DNA from: Pyrus communis
Taxonomy: Eukaryota; Streptophyta; Magnoliopsida; Rosales; Rosaceae
NCBI RefSeq assembly: GCF_963583255.1
Contig: NC_084816.1
Location: forward strand, 14,805,100-14,869,099
Direction: 5' to 3'
Length of the DNA stretch: 64,000 bases
Shown: one piece after another, positions 10,431 through 21,768 of the stretch
Layout: the number at the start of each line of letters is the position of its first letter
Position numbering within the stretch: the first letter of the stretch is position 1
Notes under the pieces: generated by a model
The model's input: only the letters and a program-made list of their open reading frames with translations
What the model was told of the DNA's origin: nothing
Databases searched by the model: none
Position numbers and translations under genes: made by a program

Positions 10431-12183
10431 TGATAGGATTAAAAGCACACCACAAAGTTGCACACAAATGTCCTATTGATTTTCCTTATTAACACTAAGA
10501 TTTTTCAATTGTAGTATATGAAAATAAGGGTCTTTCCGCAGAAGATCGTTTTATCTAACTACTTAAAATGTCACAAAAACTGGGCTGCTGTCCCCACTGA
10601 CCAGCCACCGAAAAATAATTATTAGACTGACTTACACTTATCTAAAGTCTACGAAATTTTATATGCAGATACTAGACACACAGAGCTACACTCACACAAA
10701 GTTTTGGGATTTTTGGAGTTGATTTGCTATTTAAATTAAATCGAACAAAAACAGAACAGAGACAGATTTTTGAGTAGTTCACAAATTAAGAAAAACGAGT
10801 TAGGGGAATTGCTATCCACCACCAAATAATCATGCAAACATGTTATGTTTCATTCAAATTCCTTTCATTTCCGGATGAAGATGCTCAAGTTGGCTCAATG
10901 TTAGAACCCAACCTATTACTCTTTCTTATGTAATATGTTAAGAGAATGGCGTTTTCAACTTAACTTAGTCCCTAACATGCAATCTAGAATGGTGTGTTCA
11001 TAGATTTAACAAGTAGAAATCATTAAGAACGAAAAGAGTTTGAGTCATCACAAGGCATCGTAAGTACTAGCGTTGTCTTACTTATCCTAAAAATTGATTC
11101 ACATGTTAATCGCAATTAACAAGTACTACTCTAGAACATATGTAGGTCCTCATTTGACAAGGGCATGCACACACATATTCATAGCATTAGAATCCTAGAT
11201 ATGCTTACTAGGTATGCATCCGTAGAAAACACAAAAAGAATTCATCAATGAGACAAGTAGTGAACCAATTTTCATCCATTTGTAAAAGTAATTCAAACGA
11301 AATGTCATAACAAACTTGCAATCATATTCGGGGCTTCAAAACAGCCCCTAACTACTAAAAATTAGTTACATATAATTCTCAAATTAAACCAAAAGAAAGA
11401 CATGAGTTTGAGAAGATAAAACCGAGAGAAGAGAATGCCAAGATTTCCTCATTCCTTTCCTTCCTTCCCCAACGCAGCAGCCTTTCCTTTTTTCCTTGCT
11501 TCCTTCCTTGTTTTTCTATATTTTTTTTCACACTTTTTCTCCCCCTTTGCTGCTGCAACCTGTAGGTCTTTTTCTTCTTTTCTGCTGCCACAGTTTTTTC
11601 TCCATAACTCCCCCCACTAACAGCCATTTAGTGATGACAATAAGTGGGAGGAAATGCTAAAACAATTGTAACTCTTTGGGCAGTCTTTATGCCCATTACT
11701 CTCACTTAATTTTTCATTTCCTCTGATATTTGAATAGGTGTTAGCTGGCTTGTTCTTGGCTGCATCAGTTTTGGCTGTTAGTTTTATGAGATTTATTGCT
11801 TTCAATGCTTTCTTTTCAGTTACAAACTGCTCAGCCTCCTGGGAACCTTTCAGTGTTAGAACGACCATAACGTTTTCTAGAAAAATGATATTAACAATCC
11901 GAGAAATGCTTCAGAAAATAGACATCCGTAGCTTTGCAAGCATATAAGGCTCATTCTCTAATTCATTCTGAACTGTCCGCAACTTGCTTCCAAAGTCAGC
12001 TGACCTGCACAGGCAGTTTTGACGAATTTATTACTTAAAATTCCACTTGTGTTATTTTTCTTTTCTTTACTTGACAAATCCTACAAAACACAAAAACAAA
12101 GTAAATAACTCAAAAATATAAGGAACTAACTAAGAAAAGACAAGTGAATTTGATATAAAATATATATAAATATGAGCTTATTA
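10431..12183 (-). repeat. 5' LTR of element B (about 1,753 bp)
   Basis: The start TGATAGGATT beside the PBS is clear. The far end is placed at GAGCTTATTA (12174-12183), whose element-strand form TAATAAGCTC resembles the usual TGATAAGCTC with one G-to-A change, so this boundary is tentative. The LTR contains TTGTAGTATATG at 10509-10520 (see the tRNA finding) and a pyrimidine-rich tract at 11440-11560. Confidence 0.6.
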
Positions 12184-12515
12184 AGCTTATGAGCATTTAT
12201 ATTTGCATTCAAGATCCTTTGTTCGGTTCAGTGTGTTGTATCTTAAGTGGTTAACAACGTTTACATCTATGTTTGAATGTTTGGGTTTTAAAATAATGAG
12301 CGCATAACTACAGAGCGTAACATTTATTTGCACTCGAGATCATTTGTCCATGTCAGGATAGGTGAATTGGATTTGGATTCTCCTTCTCTTAACTATTGAT
12401 CTTGTATTTATTATCCTTGATTCGTAAGGAAATTACTTGTACTCCAAGTCAAAGACTTGTTTATATATTGCACACTTTACACATCAATGAATTATCAAAG
12501 AAATCCTCTTCAACA
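12184..12515 (+). repeat. Probable end of a copia LTR, plus strand
   Basis: The stretch at about 12390-12515 has the look of a Ty1/copia R-U5: a run on early-terminating transcripts, acacatcaatgaattatc, and the ending cctcttcaaca, followed by a degenerate initiator-Met PBS. Its upstream limit is not visible; 12184-12350 shows two loosely similar blocks (catttatatttgcattcaag and catttatttgcactcgag) whose origin I cannot assign. Confidence 0.35.
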
Positions 12516-12777
12516 TGTTATAAATTGTTAAGGTTATTTTTCCTAGACCTATTTTTCCTCTCTCAACCCATTTCTTATGTTGCCAACCTTAGCATGTTTT
12601 CTTCCTTCTTGTCGTCCCTCACCTCCTCTTTTCTCTATACTTGATGGCTCTTTTCTTGGTGCCCAATGTTGCTCATTTTCTTAAGCTCACGGAGTCCAAC
12701 TATCTTTTTTGACTGGTCAAATGAAACATTTCTTGGTTTGCCCTCACAGCCACTCTCCCTACCTTCGGTGATGCTCT

Positions 12778-13068
12778 TGTAAATCTTAGAGTCACAGGTT
12801 GTTTCACTTCAATTGCATACCCAGTTAATGATGGGATGCATGTATTTATGTTAACTTGAGAATTACAGAAAAGGTTTGAAAACCTGAGATACAGAGAGCT
12901 TTCAAAAATACAATTAGATAACAGAAGACTGCATAAGCAACTTGACTTACAACAAACATTTGAAAAACAAAATCCTATAAACTAGGAATAGCTAAAAGAT
13001 AAGAGTTTGAACTGATGAAGACTCCTCAAGTCATGGGAATGATGCTGTGGGCCTGACTTCGTCTAACC
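12778..13068 (-). repeat. 3' LTR of the 12778 copia element
   Basis: Begins TGTAAATCTTAGAGTC and ends GTCTAACC; the last base differs from the CA end of its partner. It is followed on the plus strand by CCCCCTGGGG, which on the element strand is the polypurine tract. Compared with the other LTR it shows roughly 20 differences by eye, so the insertion is not recent. Confidence 0.9.
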
Positions 13069-16000
13069 CCCCCTGGGGCAGGAAGCTAACAGGTTGGGGA
13101 ACAACTGGAAGCTTGGACACTAATAATTTAAATCTAGACGAAGACAGTCCTTTGGTAAACAAATTAGCTAGCTGATCTTGATAACAAATGTAATTGGCTA
13201 ATAATTCAGCACGAACAACCTTTTCCCGTACGTAATGATAATCAACCTCAAGGTGTTTTGTGCGCGAATGGAAGACAAAATTAGAGGCAAAAGCAATGGA
13301 ACAGACATTGTCACACCAAATCGTTGGTTGACTAAGATGCAAATACAGATCCTTAAAAAGTGATCGAAGCCATGATAACTTGGCTGCAGTATAGGCCAAC
13401 TGTTTATACTCAGGCTCCGCACTAAACCTCGAAATTGTCTTTTGTTTATTTGAACTCAATGATACTAGACTGGAACGCAAATAAATGCAATAAACACCCA
13501 TGGAATGCCTGGTATCTAGATTACCAGCATAATCAGCATCAGAAAACGCAATCAACCTAGCATTTCCAGGTTTGTAAAAAAGTCAATGATTATGCGTGGC
13601 TTTCAAGTAACAGAGAATATGTTTCACTGCCTTCCAGTGAGTAAGTTTTGGTCCATGCATAAACTGACAGACTTGATTAACCGCGTAGGATAAATCATGA
13701 TAAGTAATAGTAATGTACTGCAATGTGCTAACAATACTACGATACTGTGCTGGATTTTCATACACCTCACCATCATACACACTCAGCTTTTGTCCACAGG
13801 AAACTGGGGTTGATATAGGCTTAGCATCAATGAACTTTGTATGTGTGAGTAGGTCCAAAGCATATTTGGACTGACTGAGATGCATGCAATTCCCAAAATA
13901 TTTAACTTCAATACCTAAAAAATGGTGCAGAGGTCCCAAATCCTTCATGGAAAACAAGGTCAGTAGCTTGGTAATCAAGTGTGCCATCTATCGTGGACTA
14001 TTCCCAGTAAGTAGAATATCATCTACATAGATTAGCAGGATGAGATACACACTTTTCTGATTAAATACAAATAAATTGTAGTCACAGGTAGATTCGTGAA
14101 AACCAAGTTAAAGCAAAAATTTTGAAAAACGCTGAAACCACGCCCTAGGAGCTTGTTTTAAACCGTAAATGGAACGCTGTAGTTTGCAAACATGGTAGGG
14201 AAACTGCTTGTCAATAAACCCCGTAGGCTGTCTCATGTATACTTCTTCATTTAAATAGCCGTGCAGAAAAACATTATGCACATCAAGCTGTTGAACATGC
14301 CAATTTTTGGAGACTACAAGACTGAGAACAAGTCGAATGGTACTATGTTTGACAACAGGACTGAAGGTCTCGGTGTAATTAACTCCAGCCTGTGGATGAA
14401 AACCATTTGTCACTAAGCGTGCTTTATGTCTTTCAATAGTACCATCTGCATTCCTTTTTATTTTGAACACCCACTTGCTGGGCAAAAGATTCATATTTGG
14501 ACGATATAGAACCAAACTCCAGGTTCCACAGCGTTGCAAGGCATTGAACTCTTTGACCATGGCATTTCTCCACTCTGGATATTTGACTGCCTGAGTAAAA
14601 CAAGTAGGCTTAACAGGAAAATCATTAATAGCAACATGCATGGCATACTTAGGATTTGGTTTGTGTATTCCTGACTTGGAGCGTGTGGTCATAGAGTGTG
14701 GTAGTTCAATAGGAGCCTCGTAAGGCACTGGCAAAGGTTCTTAACCCACTGTAACTTGCTTATTCAACACGGGATGAGAACCTACGAGATTAGGGTGTAA
14801 AGTCATATCTGTGGTGTCAGTTAGTATAGGTGCAGAGGTAGGATCAGCCTGGGTTACTATTCGGCATGGGGTGGCAGAAGTAGAATGAGGTAGGGTCACT
14901 ATTTGGCATGGGTTGGTAGATGTGGATGGGATTTATGGTGGTGTGGTAGTTGGTGTTTGTATGGGAGTATGTGTCTCGGTCAAAGAATGAGCATTAATTA
15001 GAGGAAAATTGAATAAGAGATCTGGTGAAAGGGAAATACCTTGTGTTTGAACGCTCTCGGAAGAAGATGTGAGTCCTTGAAAGGGAAAACAATTTTCATT
15101 GAATAAGACATGGTGAGACACATAAATGTGTCTCGTGGACAAATCCATACATTTATAGCCTTGATGATTCAAAGAATAACCTAAAAACACACATGATTTA
15201 GATTTCTGTTGAAGTTTATTGTGTGTATACGACATCTACCACGGAATGCATTGATAACCAAATATTTTAAGCATATTATATTTGGCTGTTTTTGAAAAAG
15301 CTTCTTATAAGGTGACTTGTGAGATAGGACATGGGTTGGCAACCTATTGATCAGATAGGTTGCTGTAGAACACGCATCAAACCAAAACTTTAGGCATGTG
15401 GACTGAGAAATCATTGCAATACTAGTTTCAACAATATGTCGGTGTTTTCACTCCGCAATTCCATTTTGTTTTGGATGTTTTGGGCAAGAAAATCTTTGAG
15501 AAATTCCATGAACTGCTAAATTTTTTTGAAATACAGTGCTTTTGTATTCACCACCTTCATCACATTAAAAGGCCTCGATTTTTAAATTAAACATATTTTC
15601 AACTTTGGTTTTAAATTGCACAAATATTTCAAAGACTTCAGATTTGTGTTTCATTGGAAAAATCCAAGAATATCGTGAGTAGTCATCAACAAACAACACA
15701 TAATAACGAAAAGCTTCATTGGAAATTATTGGAGAACTCCAGACATCGGAATGTAAAAGTTGCAAAGAAAAATGAGAAACAGACTCAGACATTTTGAAAG
15801 GTAACTTAGTACTTTTTCCTAAAGGACATGACTGACAAAAGATTACATTTGAGGTACTATGAATTGGTACCAATTTATTTGAAATCAAAAATTTTATTGT
15901 AGACTCAGCAGGATGACCAAGGCGAGCATGCCACTTTTGAACCAACACTCTAACACCTACAAACGCTGTGACAGAATTTTAGAGATGTCCACCGCCACCA

Positions 16001-17344
16001 AAAAATGGGTATAAGCCATTCTAACATCTCCCTCGGAAAAACATCTTCCAGGTCTTGAGGTCTTTAACAAAAAAAAAAAAGTGTGGAAAAATTAGTATAT
16101 AACATTCATTGTCTAAGGTAAACTTGTGGGCAGATATTATACCAGTGCTAGCTTTAGGGCAATGAAGAATATCTTGAAGATCAATTGAGCAAACATCAAT
16201 GCGAATTTTATTAGAACCATAATGTGAGATTAATATGCCAGAATCATTACCTACACCACCAACACCATCATTACCATTATACTCCTTAAGGTTCACCAGG
16301 TTTTGCAGATCAAGAATAATGTGAGCATTAGCGCTTGTGTCCAGCAACCAAGTGCCATTTTGTTGCTTGTTGAAAGTGATCGGAGAAGACACCATGGAAG
16401 AAAGGCGTTTGGCAGGAATGTGACCTTCAAATGTAGCATTCATCTGCTGATAACAGTCAAGAGCTGGATGACCAGGTTTGCCACAAATCTAATAAACAAT
16501 TTGCTTACCACTGGAAACACAACGTTCACCATTCCCAGAAGCAGTTCGTTGGCTATTATTTGGATGAGAATGGAAACCTCGTTGATATATGCCAGCACCA
16601 AGGTTTGAAGGAGAAGAACAGCGCCTAACACCATGACTGCAACCTCCACCTCATCGTCTTGCAGCAACAAAGACATTAACCGAAGCCTGTTCCACCACAG
16701 GAGGAACATGCTCCAACATTCTTCGTTCAGTGATCAGCAACAGAACCTCAAGAGTCGGATACATGATGGGTGTATCACGAGCCTAAGCAGTGCTAATAGT
16801 CATCTCAAAGGCTGGACCAAGATTGTTCAACAGAATCTGTACTAATTCATCGTCACTCACGGGTTGCCTAGCTAGGGCAAGGTTATCAGTAATTGCATTC
16901 ATGCCATCCAAGTAGTCCACCACAGAAAGATCACCCTTCTTTGTCTGCAACAATTCATTCCTAAGAAAAAAAAAAATTTCTATTATGTGAAGAAGAAACA
17001 TAATGCTGCTCGAGCATTTCTCTTGCTGGCCACGACAAACAAAATGGACGCAGTAAGAGAGCCATCAATCCAACTGAGAATCATTTGATCTTGTTGCACC
17101 TAAGAGGTATAGGCAAGATTAAAAGTTTCCACACCAGGCATGTGTTACGGGGACACACCAGAGTGCCATCAACATACCCCATTAAATCTCTACTCTTGAA
17201 AATAGGAAAGATTTGGGCCAACCATAGTGGGTAGTTAGTCCTATCAAGCTTAATGTTTACCACAATGGTCATGAAGGAAAATGGATGGGTGGGATTGTTT
17301 GGGGGGACGGGTTTGGAAGGTTAAGAGAAAGCACCATTATTTTC
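13031..17344 (-). pseudogene. Decayed copia Gag-Pol
   Basis: In element order: Gag from about 17344 (with TNYPLWLAQIFPIFKSRDL near 17240) to the zinc-knuckle region near 16450; protease at 16400-16300, where the active site reads DTSANAH instead of DSGATAH; integrase zinc finger and core (15948-15565, with LLHSDVW and VDDYSRYSW) and C-terminal part (15414-14933); RT palm (14734-14108, WVFKIKRNADGT and YGLKQAPRAWFQRF), YVDD at 14018-14029 just outside the long frames, RT thumb (13987-13583) and RNase H (13555-13031, with ADYAG and RTKHLEVDYHYVREKV). Stops and frameshifts separate nearly every block, so no functional protein can be made. Confidence 0.88.
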
Positions 17345-17395
17345 AGCCATTGGAAGCGAGGAAAAAAGACAAGGATCGTTGTCGTTAGACAGTAA

Positions 17396-17407
17396 GGTTC
17401 AATACCA
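17396..17407 (-). promoter_or_regulatory. Initiator-Met primer-binding site
   Basis: Plus strand ggttcaatacca; element strand TGGTATTGAACC, against the standard TGGTATCAGAGC. The first six bases match and the rest is partly degraded. It abuts the LTR directly, as in copia elements. Confidence 0.7.
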
Positions 17408-17698
17408 TGTAAATCTTAAAGTCACAGGTTGTTTCACTTCAATTGTATACCCAGTTAATGATGGGATGCATGTATTTATATTAACTTGAGAATTACATAA
17501 AGGGTTTGAAAACTCGTGATACAGAGAGCTTTCAAAAATACAATCCGAAAACAGACGACTGCATACACAGCTTAACTTACAACAAACATTTGAAAAACAA
17601 AATCCTATAAAATAGGAACAACTAAAAGATAAGAGTTTGAACTGATGAAGACTCCTCAAGTCGTGGGAATGACGCTGTGGGCTTGACTTCGTCTAACA
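17408..17698 (-). repeat. 5' LTR of the 12778 copia element
   Basis: Runs from TGTAAATCTTAAAGTC to CTTCGTCTAACA, with TG...CA ends, and is flanked outside by GCTCT (17699-17703). Confidence 0.92.
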
Positions 17699-18840
17699 GC
17701 TCTTTTAAAGCCCAATCCTACATATGTCACTTGGCACAAACTGGATCAGTTGGTGTGCAATTATCTTAAATCTACCCTTTTTAAGTCGATTTTTTCTCTC
17801 ATCAACGGCAAACCCTTCTCCAAGGCTTTCGATGATTGCAGCAATGAGCACTTCTCACAAGCTTCTATGGCCAATGCGACTAATCTTCTGCTTCAATTGC
17901 TTGATATTTCAAAGGGTTTGTTCCATCTTTGAGTACCTACAACACGCCAAATCTCTCTCCGACAACCTCACTGCTATTAACCGCTTTTCTCTTACAAGGA
18001 TTTGTTAATTGTTGTATTGAAAGAGCTTGGTAGCAGTTACTTTATCTTTTTCATGGTGGTGCTTAATTTTCCTCCCATGCCCTCCTTTACTGGCATACGC
18101 TCTCGTTTAATGTCATTTGAGGCGCAGACCAAGCCACCCACACCTGACACTTGGGCCTTCTTTGTGGCTTAGCAACATCAGCCTAATCCAAATCTGGCTT
18201 ATGCTGTTATTGTCCAACAAATCGATCATCTTGCTACCTTGGCCCATAATACTGCTTCCTAATAGGCCCATTGCACCGACCACCCCCCTAAGCGCACCAA
18301 CCGGCCTTCTAACACTCCATGGTTGTGGTTGTGGTCATGGCCGTGGTGGATCATTTTGGTGTCATCTACTCGACTTCACGGGTTCGATTCTCGTTGGTGC
18401 TTCGCTCACCTTTTGATGACTTACTGCACTCTCCAAGTCATCATGTCACGGCTTATCCTCATCGTTCTGTTTCCCTGTTCACTAGGTTTCATGATGCTCC
18501 AAACCACGATTCAGATCCTACTCGGTTTCTTGATATTGGTGTCACTCATCACATGACCAACAATGGTAGTGCCATTCAGGATCCTCTGCCCTATATTGGT
18601 AATACTTATATCATCTTGGTAAAATTTCCCTTCTCCTAGTTCGTCTAAGTTCACTCTTAAAGATGTTTTACATTTTCTCAGTTTGAAAAAGTGCATTTTT
18701 TCTGCCTCTAAATTTACTAGTGATAATAATGTTGTTGTCACTATTTTTCATTATGGTTCTCTTGTAATGGTTCTGAAAGATAGGAAAACCATTGAGGATA
18801 ATGTTTGGTTTAAGTGTTTTGGGGGGGGGGGGGGGGGTAA

Positions 18841-20088
18841 ACATATTGTTTTTCATGATTTCTCTTCGAATTTCACCACCTATCACTACTAATGTTGTTA
18901 TTCACTGTTTTAAAGTGTTTTATTGTGTGTCATATAACAAAATTTTGAAAAATAAATCGAAAAAGCTTGAGAAAATACCAAAAAGAGTCGTTTTTCTTGC
19001 TTGTTTGTGTCTTAGGGTACCTTTCAACACAATGATGAGGATTTGTTTTTTAATTGCATGATTGTTAAAGAAAGTTAAAAACATGGGTGGAAGTTTGATA
19101 TGCTCTTTGGTTAATACTTAGTTGTAACTATCATTTGCGAATTTACATGTACTCACAAAGAGAAAAAAAATCAGTTTTTGTAACATGCTTGAAGGAAGAA
19201 ACTCAAACTAGTGCTACAACCCTGTGGGACTTGAGCCTATTCTTTGTTTGGAGAGTTAATAATCTGTGATATTATTGTTTTCTAACGTCGTTGCATGATC
19301 TTATTATCTCTTTGCTTGGTTGCTACTTAGAATGCTTTTTCATCATTTTAGTTTACTAGAACTCATGCCTGTTTCATTCAAAGCATAAAATTGATTGCAT
19401 AACAAATAACAAGATGAATGTGTTTAGTTAACACCAGAGCCAAAAAGCCTTATCCCTTGCAAATGTATTGTAGGTTTAACCCTTTTGAGCCTTATTTAGC
19501 CTATTTTCTTTGTTAGCTTGCATTATTCCTACCTAGCCTAGTATAGGAATATCCATACCCTTTTTCTTAAAGAATAGTAGAGCATGACTTGTTGGGAATT
19601 CCTTTTGATCTACGATTTGCAGAAAAACAAGTGTGGGGGAACAATTTGTTCTTTTGAATCCAGTGAAGTAGTGCATATGTTTTATGTTTAAAAAAAAAAG
19701 AAAAAAAAAAGAAAGAAGAAAACCGTTGAAAAAAAAAAAGTTGAGAAAAGAAAAAAAAAAGAGGTTGAAAAGAAGTGAGAATGAGTTCATAAGTGTTGGT
19801 TGTTGAAGAACGGTCCAAAAATGTGAATCTGACCCCAAAGTGGTACGAATCTCCCCTTTGTGTTTATAGTTGGGTGTTGCAATCAAAAGTTGAATTCTAA
19901 GTGTTGATTTCATTACTTTGCTTACTATCACTTTAAGAACCTTTGTTTATCCTTAACCTTTCTTTGTTAGCCAATACCTTAGCCCCATCACAACCCTTAG
20001 AATTTTATCTTGATTGTTATGTGTTTCAATATGTGGAGTTTGAAATTGGTACAAGTATATGGAATCCCTGGTTCTCGCTTCTAAGTAG
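18841..20088 (+). other. Probable 3' non-coding part of a plus-strand retrotransposon
   Basis: No gene seen. The phrase aaaaacaagtgtgggggaac (19622-19641), followed by an A-rich segment (19687-19765), resembles the purine-rich stretch found before the 3' LTR of many gypsy elements. An LTR is not recognisable beyond it. The A-rich run makes long low-complexity frames on the minus strand that I do not regard as genes. Confidence 0.3.
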
Positions 20089-20338
20089 TTTAATTAGCTA
20101 ATTAATATAATTAGAAAGGAAAGATTTGGGGGTTACCTTGTTGAGAAGATTTGATGAGGATGGATGAAATAGGTTTTGAATAAATACCTATTTTGGACAC
20201 TTTTGACTTGATTGAAGGATGATTGTCCATTACTCGCACATAGGAGTTCCGATGTTCCTTGAGGGTAATTTTGTCCTTTTCACCCTAAAATCCATGTGTC
20301 ACCTCCATATTCTTCTTGATTATTTTTGGCTCCACAAA
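20089..20338 (-). repeat. Truncated 3' LTR of the Tat-type element
   Basis: From about ttaattagctaattaata to ggctccaca it matches 28739-28989 closely, with scattered substitutions. The remaining 330 bases expected on the left are absent. On the inner side, plus-strand aatacccccacacc gives a purine-rich tract (GGTGTGGGGGTATT) directly before TGTGGAGCC, as expected of a polypurine tract. Confidence 0.75.
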
Positions 20339-20359
20339 TACCCCCACACCTGTTGGGTT

Positions 20360-21592
20360 ATTCCCAGGAAAGGGCAGCAGGTGTAGAGATCTTCTTGCTT
20401 TAGGAAACATAAGATTGTTTCCTATTTTGATGTAGATTCCCTCTTTAAAAGGAAATTAGATCCTTTTAGGAAAGGGAAATCAGTTTCTCTTAAAGCCTAT
20501 TTAAGTCCACCTTAAGTGGATTATTAAATCAACTTTGGAGAGCGATTTATTCTACCCCACAAGAGAGAGAGAGCTTAGAGGATATTTGTTCCCCCTCCTC
20601 TAGCAATCTTCTACATCTTGCCCGTGCAAAGGATCGTCTTTCGTTGCTTACTTTGTCTTCACGCCGCTTCAAGGTAAGAAAAATTAATTTTCTTGTCTTT
20701 TTAATTTTTAAAGAGCCTTGGGGCTTGAAATTTGGCTCAATGGGGGTCAAGCAGGTATGAAAAAAGGCTTGGAGAAGCCACGACACTATTGTCGTGGGTA
20801 ATGAGATACGACATGGTGGGTTAGCTCGGCTCAGGCTAAGGGTTGGTGCTCGGGCAGCCAATGATGGGCTAGGAAGGCGCGACCCTTTTTTTTTATTTTT
20901 TACTTTTCTATTTTTATTATTTTTATTTTATTTTTTATGAGGCTAGGCTTGGGCCCGTGCCTGTGGAAGAGGAGCAAGGAGGCCAAAAGGCCTCTGGACC
21001 GCGAGAGAGAGGGGAACCAGCGAGGGCTGGGTTCCCTGGGCTACTAAAGGTCTTTTTTTTTTTTTTCCTAGGCTTGGGCCCGTGCGTGTAAAGGAAGAAA
21101 GCTGGGCTGAGGCACGCACTGAGAGGCCTGTTTCCTTGCTGCTATCTTGGACCAAGAAGCCTAGCTTGCCACACCTTTGTTGAATTTTCTTCATGTCTTT
21201 GTAGAATTTCTTCAAGCATGTCTTCCTCAAACCACAAGAATGATGATGGTGTTCTGCCATTGTATCGTCAAGGCGGGTCTTTGAGCAAGGTAGGTTACTT
21301 CAAGGCTGCTTACTTCAAGATTGGTTCTGATGACTTGTTTAGAGACTTCCTTGAGGCATATTGACACGTCATTCCGTTGGGAGTGTGCTCGAAGCGTGTT
21401 AAAGATGGTAGTAGCCGTGAGCCATATGGTAGGGCTCGAAGAGCCATCAAGTTCCACCCCTTGGTGCACTTGGTAGTAGCTTTAGGGTTCCAGAGCAGCC
21501 GTCCATCGGGCGTACTGCGTAATGTTCCCCCTCTGTGTCTAAGGCCCAGTTCCCCACAAATTAGGACAAAAGACTCAAAATCCTTCAGTTAA
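20360..21592 (+). pseudogene. Antisense ORF unit in the Tat-type element
   Basis: On the strand opposite to gag-pol there is a gene-like layout: a TATA-like atttaa near 20500, a donor site cttcaag/gtaagaaa at about 20674, an acceptor tctttgtag at about 21204, and an ATG at 21218. The frame from 21218 encodes MSSSNHKNDDGVLPLYRQGG and continues to a TGA at 21362; it then stays open in the same frame to a TAA near 21592 (about 125 codons in all with one internal stop). I do not recognise the product. Grande and other Tat elements are known to carry antisense ORFs in exactly this position, so it is probably the equivalent here, now broken. The splice sites are predicted by eye. Confidence 0.5.
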
Positions 21593-21768
21593 CTAAGCCT
21601 TGAAAAAGACCATTGTGGCTACATCTAGGAATCTCAGCGCAAGCCATCGTGTATCTAGTTATACTAGGGCAGCCTGGCTCATCCACGTTTGGATATTCAC
21701 AGTGTAGAGTTCATTCTCCCACTTTGGAGAGTAGACCCATATGGGTATCGGGGGATTGGTTTACCCTA

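Larger units (their letters stand above)
7532..12183 (-). mobile_element. Element B: older Athila-type element, truncated by A
   Basis: Minus-strand element with 5' LTR (10431-12183), tRNA-Asp PBS (10405-10424), gag and the start of pol. Its pol sequence breaks off exactly at the right terminus of element A, just where the protease-to-RT linker leads into RT, so the rest should resume left of A outside the window. The protein is clearly related to, but distinct from, that of A and C, and its LTR is of a different family. Frameshifts and in-frame stops show it is dead. Confidence 0.85.
12778..17698 (-). mobile_element. Complete Ty1/copia element, minus strand, 4,921 bp
   Basis: Both LTRs (291 bp each) are present and face the same way. 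The 5-bp target-site duplication GCTCT flanks the element at 12773-12777 and 17699-17703. Next to the right LTR lies an initiator-Met-type PBS, next to the left LTR a purine tract. It interrupts the gag of an older plus-strand copia. All coding domains are present but broken. Confidence 0.93.
12560..18840 (+). pseudogene. Plus-strand copia gag/protease remnant, split by a later copia
   Basis: Reading across the insertion at 12778-17698, the plus strand encodes pieces of a copia Gag: LKLTESNY near 12690, then after the insertion VTWHKLDQLVCNYLKS (about 17720), the FSQASMANATNLLLQL region (17850-17910), a glycine-rich tail near 18320, the protease-like FLDIGVTHHMTNN (about 18527, D retained but the usual DSGAT altered), and a segment resembling the LISVSKFTRDN region (18690-18780). 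Many stops and frame changes. Homology fades at a run of 17 G's (18821-18837). This is an old element of the Ale/RE-like type, by inference. Confidence 0.65.

Noticed and set aside
18821..18837. Run of 17 G's
   Set aside because: Likely a slippage or sequencing-prone homopolymer at the edge of copia homology; no structure around it.
19533..19931. 132-codon minus-strand ORF rich in F, L and S
   Set aside because: Derived from an A-rich low-complexity tract on the plus strand.
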